From contig NZ_CP095481.1 of NCBI RefSeq assembly GCF_023023025.1, positions 9,995,001-10,059,000 of the forward strand: a stretch of DNA of 64,000 nt, read 5' to 3'. Each line of letters starts with the position of its first letter. The stretch's first letter is position 1. The translations under genes and the position numbers were made by a program. This DNA is from Amycolatopsis sp. WQ 127309 (GTDB lineage: Bacteria; Actinomycetota; Actinomycetes; Mycobacteriales; Pseudonocardiaceae). Below the pieces are notes generated by a model that was given only the letters and a program-made list of their open reading frames with translations, was not told where the DNA came from and searched no databases. Below are positions 50,719 through 59,153 of this stretch, one piece after another.

Positions 50719-51663
50719 ATGATCAGCACTTCGGACGTCGAACGCGCCGCCACCCGGATCCACGGCCGGGTCCGCCGGACGCCGGTCTTCACGGCCGACG
50801 GCGTGTGGTTCAAGCTGGAACACCTGCAGCACACCGGGTCGTTCAAGGCCCGCGGCGCGTTCAACCGGATCTTGGCGGCCGGTGACATCGCGGCGGCCGG
50901 GGTGGTCGCCGCGTCGGGCGGCAACGCGGGCCTCGCCGTCGCCCACGCGGCCCACGAATTCGGTGTGCCCGCAAGGGTTTTCGTCCCCACCACCGCGCCC
51001 GCGGTCAAGGTGGCGAAGCTGCACGCGCTCGGCGCGGCCGTCGAGCTCGTCGGCGACAAGTACGCCGACGCCTACGACGCGGCGGTGAAGCACGCGGCCG
51101 ACAGCGGCGCGTTGTTCTGCCACGCCTACGACCAGCCGGAGATCTGCGCCGGCCAGGGCACGGTCGGCCTGGAACTGCTGGAGCAGGTGGACGGGCTCGA
51201 CACGATCCTGGTCGCGGTCGGCGGCGGCGGGCTCCTGGCCGGCATCGCCGCGGCGGTCGAGGGCCGCGCGCGCGTGGTCGGCGTCGAGCCGCGCACGATC
51301 CCGACCCTCCACGCGGCTCTCGAAGCCGGTGAGCCGGTCCAGGTCGAGGTGTCCGGCCTGGCCGCCGACTCACTCGGCGCGTCCCGGCTCGGGGACATCG
51401 CCTTCGCGGTCGCCACCCGCACGGGCGCGGGGTCGGTGCTGGTCGGGGACGCCGCGATCGCCGAAGCCCGGACGACGCTGTGGGACCGCTACCGCCTCGC
51501 CGTCGAAGCGGGCGGGGCCACGGCCTACGCCGCGTTGCTCAGCGGCGCCTACGTGCCCGCGCCCGGCGAGCGCGTCGCCGTCCTGCTCTGCGGCGCCAAC
51601 ACCGACCCGGCGACGCTCACTTCCCCGTCAGCAGCGCCACCAGCGGCGCGAACTCCTCGATGA
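50719..51663 (+). CDS. Threonine/serine dehydratase-like PLP enzyme
   Basis: 314 aa, fold-type II. The PLP lysine is in HTGSFKARGAFNRIL near residue 42, the phosphate-binding loop is VAVGGGGLLAGIAAAV near 172, and SGGNAGLAVAHAA near 75 contacts the carboxylate. No C-terminal regulatory ACT domain, so it is a catabolic-type dehydratase or racemase. Its 3' end overlaps the convergent LLM gene by 47 bases. LysR gene divergent. Confidence 0.92.
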   Translation: MISTSDVERAATRIHGRVRRTPVFTADGVWFKLEHLQHTGSFKARGAFNRILAAGDIAAAGVVAASGGNAGLAVAHAAHEFGVPARVFVPTTAPAVKVAKLHALGAAVELVGDKYADAYDAAVKHAADSGALFCHAYDQPEICAGQGTVGLELLEQVDGLDTILVAVGGGGLLAGIAAAVEGRARVVGVEPRTIPTLHAALEAGEPVQVEVSGLAADSLGASRLGDIAFAVATRTGAGSVLVGDAAIAEARTTLWDRYRLAVEAGGATAYAALLSGAYVPAPGERVAVLLCGANTDPATLTSPSAAPPAARTPR

Positions 51664-52435
51664 AGGCGCTGTTGACGCTGACGTAGGAGACGCCGAGCTC
51701 GTCGCGACGGCGTTCCAGCTCACCCGCCATGTCGTCGACGCCGCCGCGCAGCATGGTCAGCGAGTCGTGCTCGATGAGCGTCGCGGCGTCGACGCCGATG
51801 AACCCGCGGATCCACGGCGGGACGACCTCGCCGACGACGAAGATGTTCATGGCCAGCTCGATGTCCCGGCCGTCGGCCGCGGTCCGGATCTCCTCGACGT
51901 GCGACGCGAACTCGTCGCGGGTGGTCAGCACACCCCCGGCGAGGGTGACGATGTCGGCCTTCGCCGCGGCGAGCCGACGGGCCTTGGGACCGCCCGCGGC
52001 GAGCATCACCGGCGTGTGCACGTCACCGTCGAGGCGGCGGACGTGGTCGATCGTCTCGGAGATCGAGTCGAGCCGCTCCTGGCCGGTACCGTAGGGCAGG
52101 CCCAGCTCCTCGGCCTGCCGGCGCATCGACGCCAGGCCGGTGCCCAGGCCCAGCTCGAACCGGCCGTCGGTCATCGCCGTCAGGCTGTGCGCTTCCCAGG
52201 CGGCCGCGCGTGCCGTGCGCAGCGGGCTGGCCAGCACGAACGAGCCCACCCGCAGGGTCGTCGTGACGGCGGCGGCCGTCGCGAGCGACGCCGTCGGGGT
52301 CGGCAGGTTCAGGTTGTCCGGCGAGAGCAGGGTCGAGTACCCCAGCTCTTCGGCCCGGCGCGCGGTCTCCCGCCACTTCGCGCCGCCCTCCTGGGCCGCC
52401 GCGACCACACCGAACCGGAACGCCTTCTCAGCCAT
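51617..52435 (-). CDS. LLM-class F420-dependent oxidoreductase
   Basis: 272 aa luciferase-like barrel. FRFGVVAAAQEGGAKWRETA at the start, LRVGSFVLASPLRTARAAAW near 62-81 and RFELGLGTGLASMRRQAEEL near 92-111 are hallmarks of the TIGR03621-like F420 group. Uses F420 or FMN; substrate unknown. The 137-bp gap upstream holds the long perfect hairpin at 52507-52557. Confidence 0.92.
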   Translation of the reverse strand: MAEKAFRFGVVAAAQEGGAKWRETARRAEELGYSTLLSPDNLNLPTPTASLATAAAVTTTLRVGSFVLASPLRTARAAAWEAHSLTAMTDGRFELGLGTGLASMRRQAEELGLPYGTGQERLDSISETIDHVRRLDGDVHTPVMLAAGGPKARRLAAAKADIVTLAGGVLTTRDEFASHVEEIRTAADGRDIELAMNIFVVGEVVPPWIRGFIGVDAATLIEHDSLTMLRGGVDDMAGELERRRDELGVSYVSVNSAFIEEFAPLVALLTGK

Positions 52436-52506
52436 CGGATCAACCCCCGTGTTGCGTCGTCACCACGATCAAACCACCGCCGCGCCCGGCCGTGCCACCA
52501 CGAACG

Positions 52507-52557
52507 CCGTGAAGGCCCCCTTACCGGCTCTTATGGCCGGTAAGGGGGCCTTCACGG
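52507..52557. terminator. Perfect 21-bp palindromic hairpin (terminator or repeat family)
   Basis: Arms 52507-52527 and 52537-52557 are exact reverse complements, with a 9-nt loop; the core word is GTGAAGGCCCCCTTACC. It follows the stop of the secreted peptidase-like gene and precedes the LLM gene, so it could terminate the former. I believe such palindromes recur in Amycolatopsis genomes (recollection, not checked). Confidence 0.75.
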
Positions 52558-52572
52558 ACTTCAAGCGCAACG

Positions 52573-53403
52573 TCAGCCGCGCTGGTACTCCTCCCAGGTG
52601 ACCTTCGTGACCGAGGGGCCGTCGTCGGCGCCGCGGCCGGCCAGGCCGTTCTTGCCCAGGTAGTAGTCGCCCGTCTGGTGCTGCGCGCCCGACGAGAGGT
52701 CCGGGTCGGAGATCGCCATCGCGTGGATGTGGTAGGCGAAACCCTGGTCCGGCGTGCGGTACCAGGCCGCGAACCCGACGTTGCGCAGCGCCTTCAGCAG
52801 GGTCGTGCGGGTCGCCGCCGACATGCCGGACACCGAGATGTCCATCGCGCCGCCGCCGTCGTGCGTCCCGGCCGAAGCATCGACCCCGCCCGGGTTGTAG
52901 GAACCCTGGGTCAGGCTGACGGTGAAGCCGGCGATCTTCTCCGCCGCCAGCAGCATCGCCTTGGTGCGGGTGTTGATCGTGACTCCGCGGTAGGCCACGC
53001 GGCTGCCCGCGGACACCGCGCTCGTCACGGTGTAGCGGCTCGCGCCCAGCTTCTCCAGCGACGTCTTGCCGGGCAGGCCCGAAGCGTCGATCCCGGTGTA
53101 GCCCAACGACTTCTGGTACTGCGAGTACGCCGTGATCGTCGTCGTGCCGAAGTAGCCGTCGACGTACTTGCTGTCCAGCAGCCCCTTCGCCTGCAACGCC
53201 TGCTCGACCAGCAGGACGCCGGCATGCGCGCCCGGCGTCTGGGTGTCGTCGGCGCGGCGCGGGTCGATCTGGGCCGCCTTGAGCACGGCCTCCATGTTCG
53301 CCGTGGGCAGCGCGGCTGCGACCGCGGGCGCGGCCTGGGCCGGCGCCGCCACAGCGAGCGTCGCGGCGGTGAGTGCCGTCAACACGGCGGCCTTCGTGAA
53401 CAT
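52573..53403 (-). CDS. Secreted protein with peptidoglycan-binding and D-Ala carboxypeptidase-like domains
   Basis: 276 aa. Signal peptide MFTKAAVLTALTAATLAVAA with APAQA cleavage, a PG_binding_1-like domain (LLVEQALQAKGLLDSKYVDG, TTITAYSQYQKSLGY) at about 60-125, and a C-terminal part with HDGGGAMDISVSG and YHIHAMAIS that supply His and Asp residues as in M15/VanY-type zinc peptidases. It would act on the cell wall. GGAGG six bases before the ATG. Zinc-peptidase activity is inference. Confidence 0.88.
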   Translation of the reverse strand: MFTKAAVLTALTAATLAVAAPAQAAPAVAAALPTANMEAVLKAAQIDPRRADDTQTPGAHAGVLLVEQALQAKGLLDSKYVDGYFGTTTITAYSQYQKSLGYTGIDASGLPGKTSLEKLGASRYTVTSAVSAGSRVAYRGVTINTRTKAMLLAAEKIAGFTVSLTQGSYNPGGVDASAGTHDGGGAMDISVSGMSAATRTTLLKALRNVGFAAWYRTPDQGFAYHIHAMAISDPDLSSGAQHQTGDYYLGKNGLAGRGADDGPSVTKVTWEEYQRG

Positions 53404-53483
53404 CCCTGTCCTCCACTCGTCGGAATCCCTGCCGCCATCAGGATCACGCGAACGGATACAAGGGACGTACAAACGGGCTCCAA

Positions 53484-55646
53484 TCACCCATCCGTGCCCA
53501 CCCGGCCGTGCTTGTTCGGCCGTGCTTGTTCAAACCGGCGCAGACGCAGGCTGTTCGTGACGACGAAGACCGAGCTGACGGCCATCGCCGCCCCGGCGAT
53601 CATCGGGTTCAGCAGGCCCGCGGCGGCGAGCGGCAGCGCGGCGACGTTGTAGGCGAACGCCCAGAACAGGTTGCCCTTGATCGTCCGCAGCGTCCGGCGC
53701 GCCAGCCGGATCGCGTCGGCCGCCACGCGCAGGTCACCGCGCACGAGCGTCAGGTCGGCCGCCTCGATCGCGACGTCGGTGCCGGTGCCCATGGCCAGCC
53801 CCAGGTCGGCCTGGGCGAGCGCGGCCGCGTCGTTGACGCCGTCGCCGGCCATGGCGACCACGTGCCCGTCCGCCTGGAGCCGCTCGACGACGGCGGCCTT
53901 GTCGTGCGGCAGCACCTCGGCGATCACCCGGTCGATGCCGACCGCCGCGGCCACCGCGCGGGCGACGACGGCGCTGTCGCCGGTCAGCAGGATCGGCGTC
54001 AGCCCGAGCCCGCGCAGCCGCCGGACCGCCTCGGCCGACGTCGGCTTGACGGTGTCGGCCACGGCCAGCGTGCCGCGGACCTCGCCGTCCCAGGTCACGG
54101 CGACCGTGGTCAGCTCGGCCCCGGCGGCGTCCGCTCGCCCGACGCGCACCGTGCGGCCCTCGACCACGCCGGTCACGCCCAGCCCGGGCGTGCTCCGGAA
54201 CTGCGACACCGCGGGCAGCGCGCCGAACCGCTCCCGGGCGGCGGCCGCGATCGCGCGGGCCACCGGGTGCTCGGACGCGGCCTCGACGGCCCCCGCGAGC
54301 CGCAGCACCTCGCCGTCCCCCTCGACCAGCGCCATCCGGCCGGTCGTCACCGTGCCGGTCTTGTCCAGCACGACGGTGTCGACGCGCCGGGTCGACTCCA
54401 GCACCTCCGGGCCCTTGATCAGGATCCCGAGCTGGGCGCCGCGGCCGGTGCCGACCAGCAGCGCCGTCGGCGTGGCCAGGCCCAGCGCGCACGGGCAGGC
54501 GATGATCAGCACCGCGACCGCGGCGGTGAACGCGGCCGACGGCGTCCCGCCCGCGCCGAGCCAGAAGGCGAGCGTCGCCACGGCCAGCGCGATGACGATC
54601 GGGACGAACACCGCCGAGACGCGGTCCGCGAGCCGCTGGACCTGTGCTTTCCCGGTCTGCGCCGCCTCCACGAGCCGCGCGGTCCGCGCCAGCTGCGTGT
54701 CGGCGCCGACCTTCGTGGCCCGGACGACGAGCCGGCCGCCGACGTTGACCGTCGCGCCCGCCACGGCGTCGCCCGGCCCGACCTCGACCGGCACGCTCTC
54801 GCCGGTCAGCAGGCTCGCGTCGATCGCGGACCCGCCGTCCTCGACGACGCCGTCGGTGGCCACCTTCTCCCCCGGTCGTACGACGAACCGATCGCCGACG
54901 GCCAGCTCGCCGACCGGGATCCGCAGCTCACGGCCGTCGCGCAGGACGGCGACGTCCTTGGCGCCGAGGTCGAGCAGCGCCCGCAGCGCGGCACCGGCGC
55001 GTCGCTTGGCGCGGGCCTCGAAGTAGCGCCCGGCCAGGATGAACGTCGTGACGCCGGCGGCGACCTCGAGGTAGATCGCGCCGTCGCCGGACATCCGCTC
55101 GACGGTGAGCTCGAACGGGTGCCGCAGGCCGGGGGTGCCCGCGGTGCCGAACAGCAGCGCGTACAGCGACCAGCCGAGCGCGGCGAGCGTGCCCAGCGAG
55201 ATGAGCGTGTCCATCGTGGCGGCGCCGTGGCGCAGGTTGGCGAACGCGGCGCGGTGGAACGGCCACGCGCCCCACACCAGCACCGGCGCGGCGAGGGTGA
55301 GCGAAATCCACTGCCAGTAGGTGAACTGCCACGCGGGCACCATCGCCAGCAGGATCACCGGTACGGCGAGCACGGCCGAGACGACGAGCCGTTGCCGCAA
55401 GGTCCGGGTGCCGTCGTCTTCGACTGCCGCCGGTGGCTCGTCGGCGGGCAGTTTCGCGCGGTAGCCCGCCGCTTCGACTTGCGCCACCAGGTCTTTCGGC
55501 TCGACGTCGCCGGAGTAGGCGACTTTCGCCTTCGCCGTGGCGTAGTTGACGGTCGCGGTGACGCCGGCCAGCTTGTTGAGCTTGCGTTCGATCCGCATCG
55601 CGCAGGACGCGCAGGTCATGCCGGTGATCGCGAGGTCGACGGTCAT
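53484..55646 (-). CDS. Copper-exporting P1B-type ATPase
   Basis: 720 aa. One N-terminal heavy-metal domain with GMTCASC (Cys12 and Cys15), eight membrane helices, TGES actuator loop, the CPC metal site IIACPCALG near 360, phosphorylation motif DKTGT near 428, SEHPVARA near 458 and the hinge [10 protein letters not shown] near 610. It exports Cu(I). Start ATG overlaps the stop of the copper-site-controlled upstream gene (ATGA). A 14-bp tandem duplication in the last codons changes the C-terminal tail. Confidence 0.95.
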   Translation of the reverse strand: MTVDLAITGMTCASCAMRIERKLNKLAGVTATVNYATAKAKVAYSGDVEPKDLVAQVEAAGYRAKLPADEPPAAVEDDGTRTLRQRLVVSAVLAVPVILLAMVPAWQFTYWQWISLTLAAPVLVWGAWPFHRAAFANLRHGAATMDTLISLGTLAALGWSLYALLFGTAGTPGLRHPFELTVERMSGDGAIYLEVAAGVTTFILAGRYFEARAKRRAGAALRALLDLGAKDVAVLRDGRELRIPVGELAVGDRFVVRPGEKVATDGVVEDGGSAIDASLLTGESVPVEVGPGDAVAGATVNVGGRLVVRATKVGADTQLARTARLVEAAQTGKAQVQRLADRVSAVFVPIVIALAVATLAFWLGAGGTPSAAFTAAVAVLIIACPCALGLATPTALLVGTGRGAQLGILIKGPEVLESTRRVDTVVLDKTGTVTTGRMALVEGDGEVLRLAGAVEAASEHPVARAIAAAARERFGALPAVSQFRSTPGLGVTGVVEGRTVRVGRADAAGAELTTVAVTWDGEVRGTLAVADTVKPTSAEAVRRLRGLGLTPILLTGDSAVVARAVAAAVGIDRVIAEVLPHDKAAVVERLQADGHVVAMAGDGVNDAAALAQADLGLAMGTGTDVAIEAADLTLVRGDLRVAADAIRLARRTLRTIKGNLFWAFAYNVAALPLAAAGLLNPMIAGAAMAVSSVFVVTNSLRLRRFEQARPNKHGRVGTDG
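53504..53531. repeat. 14-bp tandem duplication in the copper ATPase 3' end
   Basis: GGCCGTGCTTGTTC occurs twice back to back (53504-53517 and 53518-53531). Fourteen is not a multiple of three, so the duplication shifts the frame of the last codons and determines where the protein stops. Confidence 0.85.
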
Positions 55647-56503
55647 CGCGGTACCCCCGTTCCGGTGGTGACGGTGAACGCGGCGGTGCGGACGACGTTG
55701 CCGTGGCGGAAGTCCAGGAACAGCCGGTAGGTACCGGCCGACGGCACCTCGGCCACGAAGGTGAGCCCGGGCCCGGCCGGGTGGACGTGCAGGTACGCCA
55801 GGTCGCCGCCGCGCAGCGCGACGAGGTGGCCGGCCGCGCCCAGGTAGGGCTGCAGGTCGGTGACCGGACGGCCGTCCTCGGTGACGGTCGCCGTCAGCCG
55901 GGACGCCCGCCCGGCGACGAGGTCGCCGTCGAGCCGGACGTGGTGGCCGTCGACGTCCGCGACGCGCGTCTCCGGGGGCTCGACCGGCTGGAACACCCCC
56001 GGCGCGACGAGGTCTACGCCGAGCGTCAGCGGCTTCGCGCCCGAAGGCGTGAAGTCGGCGAAGGCGCGGTAGCTGCCCGCATCGGCGACGGTGAGCGGCA
56101 CGGTCCACGTGCCGTCGGCGCCCAGGTCGGGGTGCAGGTGCTGGTAACCGGCGGTGTCCCGGCGGACGACGATGAAGTGGAGCCGCTTCTCGTGCTCGAC
56201 GTCGAACGCGGTCACGCGGACGCCGTCAGGGCCGGTGATCCGGAACGTGAAGCGGGTGGCCACGCCCGGCGTGAGTGTCGTGGTGGCGGGCGTCAGGGTG
56301 TAGCCGTCCAGGGCCGAGGCGAGGCCGCCGGGCAGGCCGACGACGGCTTCGCCGTGGGTGTCGCTGTGGGTGTCGCTGTGGATGTCGCCGTGGGCCTCGG
56401 CCTGGGGGAAGGGACCGGCGGCGGTCCCGAGCGCCCAGGCTCCCCCGGCGACCAGGACGAGCGCCGCGCCGTAGGCGGAAAACTTCGCTGCGATGGTGCT
56501 CAT
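55643..56503 (-). CDS. Exported hypothetical protein of the copper operon
   Basis: 286 aa. One N-terminal membrane or signal segment ([20 protein letters not shown]) followed by a His/Asp-rich stretch ([16 protein letters not shown]) and beta-rich domains with YQHLHPDLG and [12 protein letters not shown]. Histidine clusters suggest extracytoplasmic metal binding. It precedes and overlaps the copper ATPase gene, and a CsoR-like site lies just upstream, so a role in copper handling outside the membrane is likely. No named family recognised. Confidence 0.85.
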   Translation of the reverse strand: MSTIAAKFSAYGAALVLVAGGAWALGTAAGPFPQAEAHGDIHSDTHSDTHGEAVVGLPGGLASALDGYTLTPATTTLTPGVATRFTFRITGPDGVRVTAFDVEHEKRLHFIVVRRDTAGYQHLHPDLGADGTWTVPLTVADAGSYRAFADFTPSGAKPLTLGVDLVAPGVFQPVEPPETRVADVDGHHVRLDGDLVAGRASRLTATVTEDGRPVTDLQPYLGAAGHLVALRGGDLAYLHVHPAGPGLTFVAEVPSAGTYRLFLDFRHGNVVRTAAFTVTTGTGVPR

Positions 56504-56530
56504 GCCCCAGATATACCCTAGGGGGGTAGG
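56504..56530 (-). promoter_or_regulatory. CsoR-like copper operator and leaderless promoter
   Basis: TACCCTAGGGGGGTA at 56514-56528 has the G-tract pseudo-palindrome of copper-sensing CsoR operators. On the minus strand TATATC follows directly as a -10, with the ATG six bases later, so the operon mRNA is probably leaderless and repressed by a CsoR encoded elsewhere. Confidence 0.7.
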
Positions 56531-56634
56531 GTAAGCAACGCCGTCACGGCCTGTCAGGCCGGACACAAGTTTTCGCAGCGCGCCTGGTCCAGCGATGATT
56601 CCGGCCGTCACGGAGAGTTCCGACGCGAACCCCC

Positions 56635-56869
56635 TGGACTCTCCCGTGTTCTTTTCGTAACCTGTTCGAGATCTCGCGGCCCCGCGCCGCCGACAGGTGG
56701 CTACGCGAGATCGCCGCCGATACCCCCCTGCCGGGTACCGGACCCCCACACCGCGTGGCTCACCTGTTGCGGGAGAGCGCGCACCGTGACGGGGCAGTGC
56801 GGACGAGGCCCCCGACTCGCCGCCCCGGTCCCGACCGGCGGCCGAACAGCAAAGGAGACCCGCGCGACC
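56635..56869 (+). promoter_or_regulatory. Promoter and long structured leader of the NlpC/P60 gene
   Basis: TGGACT (56635-56640) and TAACCT (56658-56663) are 17 nt apart and suit a -35/-10, giving a leader of about 200 nt. GATCTCGC and GCGAGATC can pair within it, as can ACCTGT and ACAGGT. I could not match it to the c-di-AMP riboswitch that often precedes such hydrolases. Confidence 0.45.
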
Positions 56870-57922
56870 GTGCATTCGCATCCCGTCAAGCGCGTGGTGT
56901 CAGGTGCCCTCGCGGCCGCCGCGGTGATCGCAGTGATCACCGTCGCGGACCCCGCGGCCACCGCCGCCCCGATCCCCGTTCTCCAGGCTCCGCCCACCGG
57001 GTCGGAGGCCCTGGCCAAGTACCGCGACCTCGCGGCGCAGGCCGAGAAGCTCAACGAAGACCTGCTCAAGGCCCAGGCCGACCTCACCACCAAGCAGGGT
57101 GAGCTCGACAAGGCCACCACCGACGTCGACGCGGCGAAGACCGCGGGCGCCGAGGCCGCCGACGCGAAGCAGAAGTACCAGTCCCAGGTGGACAAGTTCG
57201 CCAACGCGTCGTTCACCAGCGGCGTCCAGCTCAACAAGCTGTCCGCGCTGCTGGCCGGCACGTCGACGCAGGACTTCCTGGACCGCTCGTCGGCCCTCGA
57301 GGTCATCGCGACCGACAAGAACTCCGCGATGGACAACCTCAGCGGCGCGGCCGAGAAGGCCAAGACCGCCGAGAAGACGGCGACGGACGCCGCGAAGAAG
57401 GCGACCGACGCCCGCGACGCGGCGGCCAAGCTGACCTCGGACATCGAGGGCAAGAAGAAGAACCTGCAGACCCAGATCGACCAGATCGAGGCGCAGAGCA
57501 AGACCCTCAGCACGGCCGACAAGGCCGCGCAGAAGGACACCGGCGGCAAGGCCCCCACCGTCAAGGCGGCGACCGGGGCCGCCCAGACCGCGGTCAACGC
57601 GGCGCTGAGCAAGCTGGGCAGCGCCTACGTCTGGGGCGCGACCGGACCGAGCACGTTCGACTGCTCGGGCCTGATGCAGTGGGCCTACAAGCAGGCCGGC
57701 ATCACCCTGCCGCGCAACTCGGCGGCGCAGGCGGGCTTCGGCACGTCGGTGTCGCGCGACCAGCTGCAGCCGGGCGACCTGGTCGCCTACTACTCCCCGG
57801 TATCGCACATCGGGATGTACATCGGCGACGGAAAGATGGTCCACGCCCCCACCAGTGGTGACGTGGTCAAGATCTCCCCGCTGATGAGCGAGTACGCCGG
57901 AGCGACCCGCCCGACGGCCTGA
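56870..57922 (+). CDS. Secreted NlpC/P60 peptidoglycan hydrolase with coiled coil
   Basis: 350 aa from a GTG (AAAGGAG 12 bases upstream). Signal peptide (VKRVVSGALAAAAVIAVITV), a long coiled coil at about 45-225 (RIP-like: LAAQAEKLNEDLLKAQADL), then an NlpC/P60 domain with catalytic Cys in STFDCSGLMQWAY near 265 and His in VSHIGMYIGDG near 312. It cleaves D-Glu-diaminopimelate cross-links during growth or division. Coiled coil probably gates activity as in RipA/RipC. Confidence 0.94.
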   Translation: MHSHPVKRVVSGALAAAAVIAVITVADPAATAAPIPVLQAPPTGSEALAKYRDLAAQAEKLNEDLLKAQADLTTKQGELDKATTDVDAAKTAGAEAADAKQKYQSQVDKFANASFTSGVQLNKLSALLAGTSTQDFLDRSSALEVIATDKNSAMDNLSGAAEKAKTAEKTATDAAKKATDARDAAAKLTSDIEGKKKNLQTQIDQIEAQSKTLSTADKAAQKDTGGKAPTVKAATGAAQTAVNAALSKLGSAYVWGATGPSTFDCSGLMQWAYKQAGITLPRNSAAQAGFGTSVSRDQLQPGDLVAYYSPVSHIGMYIGDGKMVHAPTSGDVVKISPLMSEYAGATRPTA

Positions 57923-57932
57923 CGTTTCGCGG

Positions 57933-57972
57933 AATCCGTCCACAGTGGTGTTTACGCCACCGTGGACGGATT
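57933..57972. terminator. Hairpin after the NlpC/P60 gene
   Basis: AATCCGTCCAC (57933-57943) pairs with GTGGACGGATT (57962-57972), with a further inner stem TGGTG/CCACC. It starts 11 bases after the stop codon. No T-run. Confidence 0.7.
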
Positions 57973-58087
57973 TCGCGTTTCCGGACGGGATTCGCGGGGA
58001 AACTCCTCCGCGGGGACGTGCACGGAAACTGTCGGGGCTCTGGGTTACAGTCGGACTCAGGCGAACAGACGTTCGAATGGAGTGGTG

Positions 58088-58288
58088 ATGACCGAACAGC
58101 CGGAACCCAACCCGGAGAAGGACCCGAGCGACTGGACCACCGGCGACGAGCCGATGACCGGGCCGCAGAAGTCCTACCTGCAGACGCTCGCCCAGGAGGC
58201 GGGTCAGGAGGTGCCGGAGGACCTGACGAAGGCCGAGGCCTCCAAGCGCATCGACGAGCTGCAACAGACCACCGGCCGCGGCGCTTGA
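58088..58288 (+). CDS. DUF3072-family small protein
   Basis: 66 aa. MTEQPEPNPEKDPSDWTTGD then EPMTGPQKSYLQTLAQEAGQ and LTKAEASKRIDELQ match the DUF3072 pattern (a SAP-like or DNA-binding-like helical motif). Actinobacterial genomes often carry it as a single gene; function unknown. ATG overlaps a preceding GTG, with no strong ribosome binding site. Confidence 0.88.
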   Translation: MTEQPEPNPEKDPSDWTTGDEPMTGPQKSYLQTLAQEAGQEVPEDLTKAEASKRIDELQQTTGRGA

Positions 58289-58459
58289 GCGTGGCCGGGG
58301 CGGTCGCGCGGACCGGCGGCGGCTGAGGTGTCGCAGCGACTGTAGCGGCGCCCGGCCGCTGGCGGGCGAGAGCTTGCGTTGGCGGGCGCTTGGGTCGGCT
58401 AGCACTCCCGGCGGACCGAACTAGCCCGATCGCGCGGGTGCGAGCGCCTGAGCCGGCGA
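58289..58459. other. Non-coding run-in to the minisatellite
   Basis: GC-rich stretch without a gene. Degenerate GGCGGGCG and GGCGAGCGATCGGG words appear toward its right end, probably eroded copies of the adjacent 16-bp unit. Confidence 0.5.
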
Positions 58460-58923
58460 GCGATCGGGTCGGCCAGCGATCCGGTCGGCCAGCGATCCGG
58501 TCGGGCAGCGATCCGGTCGGCCAGCGATTGGGTCGGGCAGCGATTGGGTCGGGCAGCGATCCGGTCGGCCAGCGATCCGGTCGGCCAGCGATCCGGTCGG
58601 CCAGCGATTGGGTCGGGCAGCGATTGGGTCGGGCAGCGATCCGGTCGGCCAGCGATCCGGTCGGCCAGCGATCCGGTCGGCCAGCGATCCGGTCGGCCAG
58701 CGATCCGGTCGGCCAGCGATCCGGTCGGCCAGCGATCCGGTCGGCCAGCGATTGGGTCGGCCAGCGATTGGGTCGGGCAGCGATCCGGTCGGGCAGCGAT
58801 CCGGTCGGCCAGCGATCCGGTCGGCCAGCGATCCGGTCGGCCAGCGATCCGGTCGGCCAGCGATCCGGTCGGCCAGCGATCCGGTCGGCCAGCGATCCGG
58901 TCGGGCAGCGATCCGGTCGGCCA
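58460..58923. repeat. Minisatellite: 29 copies of a 16-bp unit
   Basis: Uninterrupted 464-bp array of GCGATCCGGTCGGCCA with no spacers. Variation is limited to two dinucleotide positions (ATCC or ATTG; GCCA or GGCA), and variant units occur in blocks, including two identical pairs of ATTG/GGCA units separated by three standard units. No stop codon arises in any of six frames, so long ORFs here are artefacts. Located downstream of the short Rho gene. Confidence 0.95.
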
Positions 58924-59056
58924 GCGCACGGCGGCGGACCGAACGGCACTGCGGCGGGTCCAACGGCCGGCCGGGCTGCCCATAGCGGCAGGAACCGAAC
59001 CAGCCCGGCTGAGCAGGCGCGCTGCGGCCGGGTGGGTGTGCAACTTGCAGGCGCCC

Positions 59057-59107
59057 AGTGGCTGAGCAGACACAGTGGCCGAGCAGACACAGCGGCTGGG
59101 CAGGCAC
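59057..59107. repeat. Three 17-bp degenerate tandem repeats
   Basis: AGTGGCTGAGCAGACAC at 59057, 59074 and 59091, the third with three to four changes. It sits between the minisatellite and the Rho gene end. The stretch 58924-59056 contains nothing recognisable. Confidence 0.75.
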
Positions 59108-59153
59108 CGAGCGAGTGGCCACTGTGGCCGAACGGGCACTGCAGCTGAGCGGC

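Noticed and set aside
56664..56869. c-di-AMP (ydaO-yuaA) riboswitch
   Set aside because: The GGGGUGAAU-like and GCUAACCU-like conserved blocks were not found; listed only as a structured leader.
58460..58923. CRISPR array
   Set aside because: Units are contiguous 16-mers without unique spacers, and no cas gene is present.
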